A stretch of DNA of 64,000 nucleotides from Gossypium raimondii (Eukaryota > Streptophyta > Magnoliopsida > Malvales > Malvaceae). Below the pieces are notes generated by a model. It searched no databases and was not told the DNA's origin. It saw nothing but the letters and a program-made list of their open reading frames with translations. Numbering within the stretch: position 1 is the first letter of the stretch; every line of letters begins with the position of its first letter. The DNA lies in contig NC_068576.1 of assembly GCF_025698545.1 (NCBI RefSeq), positions 50,998,390-51,062,389 of the forward strand. Direction: 5' to 3'. Shown here in pieces: positions 1 to 10,110 of the stretch. The position numbers and the translations under genes are program-made.

Positions 1-306
1 AATATACAGCAATCAGACTACCCAGTTAGGCAGTTAACTCTCATTCTCTAGCAACCGATCATAAAGCCAAATTACAAAAAAAAAAAAAAAGATGCTTAAA
101 TTTTGATTATCATAACTAATGAAACAGATATTTTAATGAATTTAACACATTTGTATGGTAACCGATGTAACTGAGACTAACACAGCAAAAAACATTACCA
201 TTAATTACTGTCTAATCCAGTAACACCCTCTTCTCCTTTCTCTATTTTTCTAAGCAAGATAAGTGGCAGATAAAATTAATAAAGAATGAAGAGTAAATTG
301 AGTTAC

Positions 307-570
307 CATCGTGGTCACGGATAGTGGCGTAGCGACTGTTAGCGAGAGGGCAGGAACTACGATTGCAGATCCCAGTGACGTTATAAGGGTTTCTACAGAA
401 AATACCGGTAGTGATTCTGCGAAAAGCAAAAAAAAATCCATTAAAAAAGACGATCCCCAGAGCTTTAAGAAAAAAGGAAAATGGCGGCTTTGAAAGGGAG
501 AATTATACTTGGACATGAAACTGCAGTGCTTGTGCCTGATGACTTGCCATATCACCTCGTCGTGCTGCAT
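307..570 (-). CDS. MAK16: MAK16 ribosome-biogenesis protein, first two exons (partial)
   Basis: MAK16 is a nucleolar factor needed to build the large (60S) ribosomal subunit. Exon 1 (570-509) encodes [20 protein letters not shown]. Exon 2 (416-307) follows after a 92-nt GT-AG intron and encodes a cysteine-rich stretch with the [12 protein letters not shown] and [20 protein letters not shown] motifs. These are the diagnostic N-terminus of the eukaryotic Mak16 family. The next donor (GTAACT, from 306) opens an intron that runs toward the left edge, so the rest of the gene lies outside. Bases 1-306 are therefore intron or later gene sequence; I could not recognise a third exon in them. The gene is read leftwards and its promoter lies at about 600-870. 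Identity is strong because the motif matches across the splice; the rest of the protein is unseen. Confidence 0.9.
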
Positions 571-675
571 CTCTTTTCTTTAACTAAGCAGAAAAGAAGA
601 CCACAAAGACTTTGATATTTGGTTTTCAAAATACAGAACAAGAAATTTGGAAGGGTAAGGAAAAGAGATCCGTAA

Positions 676-864
676 TTTGGGGTTTAGGGTTTTTGAAGTT
701 TTATTTAGGTTAGCTTTGCTGCGGCTGGGCTGGTAGGAGGCGACACTTCTTCTTTTCGGGGTGAAATTTGGACTTGGTTTCCCTATAATTTTTTTTTTCT
801 TCAGAAAAGAATTGGCCCAAACTAAAGTCAAATTTTCGATTAGATTTGTATCCTTAATTGGGCC
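676..864 (-). promoter_or_regulatory. MAK16 promoter with telo-box and site II elements
   Basis: Upstream of MAK16 there is a telo-box (AAACCCTAA on the minus strand, about 680-690) and two site II-type TGGGCC elements, at 814-819 (as GGCCCA) and 859-864. Telo-box plus site II is the known promoter signature of plant ribosomal-protein and ribosome-biogenesis genes and fits the gene's role. The motifs are seen directly; their activity is inferred. Confidence 0.6.
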
Positions 865-870
865 TTATGA

Positions 871-2660
871 GAGATGGGTTAAGTAACTATTTATAGTAAT
901 TTCTAAATTAAAGGGAAATAATATAAAACATTTTTTAATTAAAAACTAACTTTTTGTACCTTTCTATCTTTGTGGGTTGAGCTGGGTTCGGGCAAGTCTA
1001 AGTAAAAAAATTAGGTCCATTTTCTAGACTTGGACTCGGGCCAAAAAATGGATTTAAAATTTTGTTCAAACTCAGTCCAGATAAAAATGCTAAACCTCGA
1101 GCCTGACTCACCCCACCCATATTAAAATTTTTTATACTATTTTTATATAAAAATAAATTTTAAAAACATAATACATCAAATGCACTAAAAATATTAAAAT
1201 AAATATTTCCTAACAAATGGATATACTTAAATAACAATAAGATAAGTGCAACTTAATAATCAAATACCTCTAAAATAATAGCAAAATTAATAATAAAACA
1301 AAAGTTATATAATATCCAAACAATAACAATAAAATAGTAGTAATATATAGTGAAATGATAGCATAATTATGAAAAGCAATGACAAAACAATAAAAAAACA
1401 ATAACAATTTTTTTTTTTTGTAAATTTAGATTAAGCCGAGTCTAAACTAAAAAAAGTTTACCCAAGGCCTGGCCTATTTAGAAAACGGGTATTACTTTTT
1501 GGTCCAAACCTATTTTTCGGGTCTATAATTTTGCTCAAACTCTCTTACTTTTCAAGTAAACTTTTAGATCAGACCAAATAATTCGACTCATGAACAAATC
1601 TAATTTCACGTATGCCTTTAAAGTAATTCGAAATTATACCAACCCCTTGATCAACCTCTTAAATTATTTAACAACAAAATTTTGGAAGAACAATTATGAA
1701 ATATTGACCCCTAAATTGATTAATATTTTGAACACCAAAATCCGAAATTCTCGGAGAACTTCAGAAAAACAATAACGAAATATTTCCCTGTGGTTAGAGA
1801 ACTAAAACAAATATTATAAAGGGTGGAACATAAACTCTTAATTATAGAAGAGCTAAAACCGTTATTATAAAATAATTAGAGATTATATGCAAAACACTCG
1901 GAATCATTGAAAAGTTGCAAAATAAATAAATAAATAATTTCTCTCAAATAATATTTCTCAAAATTCAATATGACAAGAGTAAAAATAAAGATAATTTCAA
2001 AATAAATTTTAAAACAAAGATAATTTCAAGATAAATTTTAAAGAATACTATTTAGATTTTTAATTTATCAACCTACTTTTAAAAATTTAAACTTGATCTA
2101 TCTTTTGTTTTGCTTGTCAGTTTTTAAGTTGGTTATTGTCCGTCTTTTTTCTTCTCATTCATTATACATGTATTCTCTTTTTTCAGTTTGGAGATTTATT
2201 TTGTGTGCATCTTTGTTGTCTTCATAGGTTGTGATAGACAAATGACGATCCCTGCCGTTCGCTAAAACTCTACTGACCACTAGTTGTTTTTTTCTTAAAA
2301 AGTGGGTAACTCTTCATCAATTTCTTAATCTGTTTCTGTTTTGAACGTATATTAAAATAATAAATAATTTTATGTATCGATTTAAACTCGTATTGTCTTA
2401 AGATTTATGTTTTTTTTGGTTTATTTTTTCATTGAGTGAATTAATGAATATATTAAACTTGCTCTTATATAAAAAAATATTTGATCTAAACTTATAATCA
2501 AAGTTTAAAATTCATATCATATATATTTTAATTTTGATTCACCTAAGTATTATCAAATTTATATTCGGTGAAGTGTACCTTGAAAGAAAGAAAAGAATTG
2601 TTTCATTACAAGTAATAAGGAAACTTTATCAAACGTATATCACAACTATGTATGTAATAT
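871..2660. other. Intergenic, AT-rich
   Basis: The gap between MAK16 and the C2-GRAM gene holds one inverted-repeat element (listed separately, about 967-1597). The remainder is AT-rich with no coding signal I could support on either strand. Confidence 0.6.
967..1597. mobile_element. Inverted-repeat (foldback) element, decayed
   Basis: Two GC-richer arms of roughly 130-160 bp (about 967-1130 and 1430-1597) are imperfect reverse complements. Both contain the block CCxTTTTCTAxA followed by GGxCTxGGxC. Between them lies a 300-bp core of almost pure A/T. This is the form of a non-autonomous terminal-inverted-repeat element. I see no coding capacity and no clear target duplication, and divergence between the arms suggests it is old. 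Confidence 0.45.
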
Positions 2661-5600
2661 CTATCTTGTTGAATTCCAAGTTCCAAACAGAATTTCTCTT
2701 TCGAGAAATTCAAATCTCTCTTTCACTCGATGAATAAATTTATCAGTTATGTTTCGCGTTATTCTGAGCTGAAAATTGATGCTTTTAACTTTAAGCCACT
2801 TGATTCCGATGTATGCATCACACTTGCATGCATTACGAGCGAGACTCGACTTCTCAATATGATACCTAAGTTGCACCTGCATGCACACATACATGCAATT
2901 ACTACCTTTGGAAAAAAAAAATCGTAGATAATGAAAAAAAGCTTAGCCAGAAAGCATACACGGAAGTGATCACTAAATGGAACATCGTGCAGCAGCATCA
3001 CCTCATTCACAATCCACCCCACATCACCGTTTGCTATCCGATATTTTTGTTGTGTGCTGGTGACTTCCCCTCCAAAGATTGAAACATGGCGATTGAACTT
3101 GTAACGGACTCGTCTTTCATAAACACCACTCTTACACTTTACCTGTTCCCAACTGGTCGCTGCATAATTCAGACAACCAGATTTCTCCATAATTTTGTGC
3201 TCCATTTCTCCTCCGTCAAACGTTTCCATCACTGATGTTATCTGCAACAATACCAAATGCAGTTGCTCGTGTCAACTTCATTTGAGTTCCTAGATGCATA
3301 AAAGATTAGGGTGAAGAAAGCAAGAATTTACACAGATGGGAAGTTCAGCAGTGTAAATCTTTGACATCTTTGTATTTTCTACATCCACAACGGATCCGGT
3401 GATCTCTTCGGTTACGATGGGTATTTCCTCTTGTTCATGCTGCACCAATTCCGCAATCTCTTCTTTTTGATCAGTTGTTGAAGTTCTTGTTCTCCACAAC
3501 GCCATTATCGTCCTATCGTTAATCACGTAGGGACGGTCTTTAAGAAGAGAGAATACCATAATGGGAATCAGAAGATAGGAGGCTATTATGTTACATTAAT
3601 ATATACCTGCTGGTCTCATTGAATGACGCAAAAGATTGAAAATAAAATCTTAGTCTTCCTTCTTCATCTTGGGACTTTGCGCCGTGCCTTGCATCAAGAC
3701 CTCGTCCCTTTCGAAGAACTATGACTAGAGTAGGGCTAACCACTGAAGCCAGTGATGGAGGAAGCACTTGGATGTCTTCTATATCTTCCCAAAGGAAGAA
3801 AAACTTGGTCTTGTGTCCAAACAAATTGGCATAAAACCCCACAATTCTGGCTGATAGAAAGAGGCGCCCCTGCATCCACAATTTTATTTCCTGTCCTGTT
3901 TCAAGCTATGTGTTGCTTCTAAGCGACAAAAGGAATTGGAGTCTGTCATGCAAGTGCAGTGATAACATGTAAAGACATGGAAATTGTAATTAGCACCTGC
4001 ACAGGCAGTTTTCTCCTGAGGTAACATGTGAAGTCACTTATAAGAAATTCTTCAGGTGGCAATCCAAACAGTTTTTGAAACGTTGAGTTCTTGTGAGGTG
4101 AACGAAGATTCAACTGCAAAATACCAACTATAACGCGTTTATTTTCTGTGAAAATATCAAAAGTTTTTCTCTCGAGGCTTACCTTTTTGCCTACTTCCTT
4201 TTCCATCTTTGTTAAATATTCCTTAATAGTTTCAACTCCTTTGTTATTGTCCAAAAATACTCTCAAGTGCAACTTTGACTGAGAAGTCTGAGCAGGCTTT
4301 CCTTCAAGGGAGATCCACAAATTACTTAGTTCCGCGGATGTATGTTTCAGAAAATTGATCTCAGTATGCCCGAGTGAGGCAGCCTGGTCGAAAGGCCCAT
4401 CGAAATCGAAAACTTCGACATCCAACACCGATGGAGGTTCTTCCATGGCGTCAAACTCAAGTATTTCTGCATAGCATCAGCATTAAAACAGGTTAGCAGA
4501 TATCTTGAGAATAATTTAAAAGAAAATGCCCTTTCAAGAAATTACCATTCCATTGAGGATCATGAGTTTGAAGCTTGACAGAACTTGTTCTTGTCTTGCC
4601 ATTGCAGGTAAAAACCACGTAAGGGTCTAAATCATTTGTTGAATCCAGGGATGCCAAGTTAGCACCCTCGATCAAAGCTACGGTGAGAACCCATCCATCA
4701 CCTTGAGCTTTGACTCCATGATCGCTTCCTGTTTAAAGTATCGGGTTATACATGTAAGTTTAAGTACGGATAAAGTAAGGTAATAGTCACCTCTTTGCAA
4801 TCTAGCCTGGATGAAGTGAGAAACCATGTTGTAAACACGCTGCAAAAGTAAAACTAAGATTCCGCTTGTGATAAGCTCTCCAAAACTATCAGGCAAATCA
4901 AGTCCATCAATTTCCAGGCCTTGGACTTGGGAAGAATCACAGAGTAGAACATGCACCATGAAAAACAAAACCATGAAAATGGTTAAAACGACAGTGAAAT
5001 TCCAGAAGTACCCAATTGCCAATTCCCAATCGGACTGGTGTTCTGATTGCAAAGCTGACAGCATATGATCCTTGTCTGATAATTCCATGAGATCCAGTGT
5101 CTTCAAATTCTGAGCTAGTAAGTTAGAAAACTGGTCAAAACTCTCCTTCAATCCCTGCTTAACTCCCCCTTCGATCATGCTCCTCATCATCGTGCTCTGA
5201 TGGAAATTAACTCTCCATGATACTATGAGATGACAAGATTCTTCTCCTGTTTGTAGCTCCGGTCCAGGCATTATCTTGTAAAGTAATTCGATATTAAATG
5301 TACTTCCATAAGGAACTTCAGGAGTACTTACGGATACCAGGATGGCAAATTCCTGACCATTGGCTTTGATATAGGTTTGCTCTTCTGTTGCTTTAACAGC
5401 CTTTACTAACTTCGTCGCGGACTTCGTGTAAGTAATAACTCGTGTTAAGCACAAAACTTCCCCGGATTTCCACGTCCAAGGCCCCTCCTGAACATCTGTT
5501 GCTCCCTGTAGTTGTGCCAGATCTTTCCTAAACTGTGAATCAGGTGCGAACAGAAGCTTATTTAGATCATTTGGGGATAATGCGTACATCTGATCGAGAA

Positions 5601-6257
5601 CGATTCCTCCCTCAAGGTTTTCGGGAACATCGTGCTCGTTGTGCTCTAACTGCATCGATTCAACTGCTTCTTCAAAGCTGCAGTCACAGGAGTGTCCCTC
5701 CTCATGATCAGATCCAGTAGAGGATAAGTCCGATGGGGAATCATCGGTTCTCGAGTTTTCTTTGTTCTTATTGAAAACCTTTTCAAGCTGCCCTGCAATA
5801 GTCTTCACTATCCCTTTGGTGATTTTTAGACATGGAGCTTTGGCATTAAATATGTCTTGAGATAGTTTGCAGGTGCTTTCAAATTGGTTGCAGTCCTCGT
5901 GGTAAATGTCAGATTGTGAATAAAGAAGATGGTTGGTTGAATTATCATGCCCTTTTCCATGCAAAGAAAGGGTTAGAAGAATTTTTCCTGCATTTATTGA
6001 GAAAAATATACTGTAAATTCATTATTGAAAAAACGAATCCTTTCTGCCTAAGTAGAATGCGAAGCATAAAGAAGCAGTCATAATTACATACTTCCATTGA
6101 CAGATTCAACAAAGCAAAAAGGTATATACGGAAATCCATCCTAGTTTCAGCTAGGAGACTAAACCAATATATATTTTTATAAGTTCACTGTGTCCTGGAA
6201 TGGATTAATTCAAATTTATTGGCAAGTCATAACACATAAGAGATCATTATAGCATAT

Positions 6258-6292
<35 letters not shown>

Positions 6293-6713
6293 TATATAAA
6301 TGAATAGTGGCACAAATATAGAAGAAGATAAAAAGAGACAAAGTAACAGGCAAAGAGCAGTAACCACCAGACTCGTGATTAATAAACTTCCCAGTATTGG
6401 GCTTGTGAAGAGAAAACCAAGTGGGAGGCAAGGTTTGATTCTGTTGATCAGAGACCAAGTACAGGGGAACAGCAACTCGTCCAACCAAGTCCTTGGAAGC
6501 ATTGAAGAAAGCAGAATCGTGTTGGTGAAAGAGGGAAACAAGAAGTTGATCACCGACATCGTGCACTCTAAAAACGAATTCCTCGTTCCAGACGGGGTTC
6601 GAAGTATTGGAGGAAGTCTTAGTCTTGGATTTGAACCTGCCAAGTTGTAGTTTGACGTAAGTGTCGTGAATAGCCAAGTCCTTGGCTTGCAACACGTAAA
6701 CGTAAAGCCTCAT
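2661..6713 (-). CDS. C2 and GRAM/VASt-domain membrane protein (At5g50170-like), nine exons
   Basis: Predicted lipid-binding protein, 1022 residues, with domain order C2, VASt, hydrophobic segment, C2, GRAM, VASt. Exons: 6713-6368, 5987-4791, 4728-4546, 4466-4183, 4113-3997, 3869-3607, 3512-3332, 3241-2960, 2876-2661; they sum to 3069 nt in one frame. The first C2 is at the very N-terminus (MRLYVYVLQAKDL), the first VASt at about 240-412, a likely membrane segment at 441-465, the second C2 at 525-650, GRAM at 682-750 and the last VASt at 850-1010. VASt domains resemble START-like sterol pockets, and the GRAM-VASt pair is shared with sterol transporters at membrane contact sites; lipid transfer here is inference. 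The second C2 keeps acidic calcium-loop residues (DSTNDLDPYV, DFDGPFD). The first has a shortened loop. The length matches the Arabidopsis relative (about 1027). Intron 1 holds a (CA)15 tract; intron 2 is only 62 nt. Confidence 0.88.
6259..6288. repeat. (CA)15 microsatellite
   Basis: Perfect CA dinucleotide run in intron 1 of the C2-GRAM gene, about 80 nt past the 5' splice site. In the transcript it reads (UG)n. Confidence 0.95.
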
Positions 6714-7063
6714 GGACAGTAGTAAAGAAAAAGATTAAAATTTAAGCCAGGGGTTACGAATTTGAAGGCTGGTGTGTATTTATAATTTAAACTTCAAAGC
6801 GGTGGGGACTGGGAAGAGATAAAAAGCGAAGGTGTGAAGCCAACCATGAAATAGTCCTCAGCCTGAGAAACGTGGATACACCAGGAAAAGGACACGCAAT
6901 TAGTCTGGTGTTTTTTATGCTAAAAAGTATACCGTAAGCAATAGATTAGAATGCTGTAGAGAGAGACTAATAAGCTCATAAAATTTTATTAAAAATTCGA
7001 TAATCTTTTCAGTTCTGGAAAAAATAATTATCTCAATTCAACTTATTGAACTAACAGAGGTAT

Positions 7064-7290
7064 TCGTGGTGCTGGGTGGTATCCTCCCTATGATGATTCG
7101 CTGAAACTAAACACCGACGGAGTAGTTTCAACAAATAATTCAGGGAGCACTGCCTGTGGGACGAGCAAGGGAGTTGGATAATGGAGTATGCTAGAAGGTT
7201 AGGAATTTCCATGGTGATGGCGGTTGAATTATATGTAGGATTCTCGACGAGCTGAAAATGGCTTGGCAAATGTATGAGGTGAAGGTCACT
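7064..7290 (+). pseudogene. Decayed RNase H domain fragment (LINE-type)
   Basis: The plus strand encodes WYPPYDDSLKLNTDGVVS, followed by remnants matching the plant RNase H domain linked to LINE reverse transcriptases: a Gly-rich strand, then the ARRLG and ELY...GL..AW region. KLNTDG carries the first catalytic Asp of that family. Stops and frame changes interrupt it within 100 bases, so it is a relic. It stands alone, without reverse transcriptase beside it. The rest of 6714-7886 is AT-rich flank. Confidence 0.6.
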
Positions 7291-7886
7291 GTTAAATAAT
7301 TAAATTATTTAAAAAATTTTATTTAAGTTATTAAACTATTTAAAATTTTTTATTTAAGTCATTAAACTTTTAAGTTTTTTTAAAAAAATTTTGACTAGCA
7401 AATTTTAAACAATGGTTCGACGATTGGTACTTATTAACAAGTAGAAGAAAGTTCTTTGGATTTTTTTATAGATTCATGGTGTTTAAAGTTATTTCATAAA
7501 AAATAACGGAATTATAGAAGAGAAAAGAAAAAAGAAATTTCGATTAGTGCAAATGGTACAAACAGAGAGACTATAACGGCTCAATGACTTAAATAGAATT
7601 TTCTAAATAATTCAATAATAATTTTATAATTTTTAAAATTAAGTAATCAAAATGTAAATTAGTGATATTTGGTACCGTTTAACCAAAGAAAAATAAAATT
7701 GATGGATCGGTGAGCTTTCAACCCAAATTCGAACAAATTCTGCTCTGCTTTGGACAAATTAGCAGGCTAAATGAGCCGAAAGGCATACTAGAAGGCCCAA
7801 AAGACAAGCAAATTTAAACCGCCACGCCAGTGGCACAAGTTCATAATTTGAAAATTAATTAAATTTAAAAATTAAAAGAAGAGAAG

Positions 7887-9342
7887 ATGCTACAGTTCCC
7901 GGCGTTCATGACGCAGTTCCCGTCGACGATGAGGACTATTCCGTCGTCACTTTTGCTTCCTTCTCAATGGCCCCAACCCCACAACGAAGAGCTCCTCCTC
8001 GCCATGGAAGAATCTAATCTCGAAGACAAGGTACTTTCAAATTTCCCAATCCCCTCTCTTCTAGGGATTTTCCCCTCTCACATAAATCATACAATTAGTA
8101 TAATAAAAAGTAACTGTGCACTAATCACTTTCTCGGAAATAGGCAAACGATTTTTTTATTGCTGAAGAATTTATGAAAAATAATCACTTAATTTAAATTA
8201 CGCATATTTTAATGAATGCCCATCCTTCATACTGTGTTTATAAGAGATTTGTAATGCTAAATTAGAGGAGTGTCCCCCCCCCCCCCCTTGAAAGATCAAA
8301 TATGAAGTATTTGAAACATGGAGGTCCTCTTTGCTATTTGAATTGGAGCACTGATAGAGCTATGCCTGTCTTTCTGGTGATTTAGTGGATGTGCTATGTG
8401 ATGGATTTTGTAGAGACAAGCTACTCCATAAAATTCTTAGCCTCTATTTGAACAAGAATTTAATAGCAACATTCTTTTCTTGTTTACCTAAGTTGATGAT
8501 AGAATTTCATGTAGTAATGCTGTGCTATTGATATGATCAGTGTTTAAGTTTTTAAAGGAAATAGGATGCTATTGTAATTCATTAGAACAAGTTACAGTAA
8601 GGACATTACAGTAAGGACAATAACTCCACTTGCTCAAAAGGAGCACTAATAATGTTAAAAAAAATGCCTTGTTTTCTAAAAGGTTCTATGCTTCGGGGTT
8701 TGAAACTTGACGCTGAATGCATGTCACCGAACCAGGATTTAACAGATAACTTGTGTCAAAGACCATGCTTTCATATACTCTTGGTTTTCCTAGTCCTTCC
8801 CTTTATAGTTGCTAGGTTGCTAGGATAATGGTTTTTTGCTGAGAAGTGCAAGTACTAAGAAGTGCACTGGACCTTGGATATGCCGGAGCTTAACTTGAAA
8901 ATGGTTTAGCTGGTGATTACATGTTTTGCAGTTCCCTACACGGTTGAGTGCAATCAACTGGAGAAAACTTTTTTCCTCTCACCCTGTCATTGTGTTGTTT
9001 CTTTCTTAATTCTAATGTTAGATTACAAGTAGTTTATGACATCACTAACGCTCATCTCCTTACCATATAACTCAACTTGAGCATGTAATCAGATTGTCAG
9101 AAGTTTGTAGAAGCTGATGTTTATCTAGGTGGGTTTCATATGTTTGCCGGTGATGGTTTTGTTAACGCTTGTATAATTAATTTGTGCAGTTGAACGAAAT
9201 CAGGGATACTAACAGAAATTTGGTTGTGATTGGGAAGACAACTGCTGATAATGATAAAGAAGACGATAATGATGCGGATGATGATGATGCTGACAATGCA
9301 GAAGAATCTGAGGGTGAGGAGTTTGAGCAAGAAACTGGTTGA
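7887..9342 (+). CDS. Small acidic-tail protein of unknown function, two exons
   Basis: Exon 1 (7887-8030, 48 codons) and exon 2 (9190-9342) join in frame across a 1159-nt GT-AG intron to give 98 residues. The N-terminus is hydrophobic and proline-rich (MLQFPAFMTQFPS, then LLLPSQWPQPHNEELLLAME). The C-terminus has the line LVVIGKTTADNDKEDD and then an Asp/Glu-rich tail ending EEFEQETG. I recall near-identical short proteins in other plants, which supports it as a real gene, but I know no function. An acidic tail of this kind could bind basic partners such as histones or ribosomal proteins; that is speculation. A site II motif (GGCCCA, 7794-7799) lies about 90 bp upstream, as in growth-linked housekeeping genes. 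The intron holds a C14-15 homopolymer near 8275 and nothing else I recognise. Confidence 0.72.
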
Positions 9343-10110
9343 AAACTATACTCTCTCCGGTTGTCTTGCTTACCTCTTATTTAAAAATCCCAGTCGTTAG
9401 TCTCTGTAAAAGGTCTAGTAAAGACTTGAGAATTAAGATAACCATTAATGCTATGTTATGTTCCCACAAAGCCAGTTTCAGGCATGTAGTTCTTGCAAGC
9501 TTCAATCAGAGTATTCGATTTAGATTTTCAATTTACACATATTTTGAACCCTTTTTTAGTCATGGAAAACGATTTTAATCTCTATTATAATTTGATTATT
9601 CCGAATCCTTGTACTTAAATGTGTATTTTCAAACTTCAATTTTTTGAGGTTAATTCTTTTAATATGTGATGGTCTAATTTAAGAATGAGAACAAGGTATA
9701 AATTTTTTTAGGTATATCAAAAAACCAAATTTAATGAAAAAAGTTGACTTTTATGATTAAAAATATAGAGACTGAAGGAATAAGAAATATTGACCAATGA
9801 AAGAAATGAAGTGTTCATTTTGACATTGTAGAACACAAAATCAAACCGTACCATAATATCGTTTTAAGGCTACTTTGAGACGCAAAACGGTTTAGAGTAG
9901 GAAGTGATTTTGGGTGAGAAATAAGACAGATCCAGCAAAGCAAAGACCGAGCCTGCAATAATGGTGATATGTTGAGGCGGCTAATGCTAATCTAACCAAA
10001 TCAACAATTAACAGACTGCACACCTTTTTCTTCTATTTTATTTTACAAATAGTCATCGTCAGCTTATAGACTTTGGTTTTTCAGAATCACCCAACCATCA
10101 CGGGACACCC
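9343..10110. other. Intergenic, promoter side of the lectin receptor kinase
   Basis: 3' flank of the small acidic-tail gene and 5' flank of the lectin receptor kinase. AT-rich, with no repeat, RNA gene or coding signal that I can support. Confidence 0.5.

Noticed and set aside
8273-8287. Poly-C run in the acidic-protein intron as a regulatory element
   Set aside because: A single homopolymer without partner motif; slippage is a sufficient explanation.
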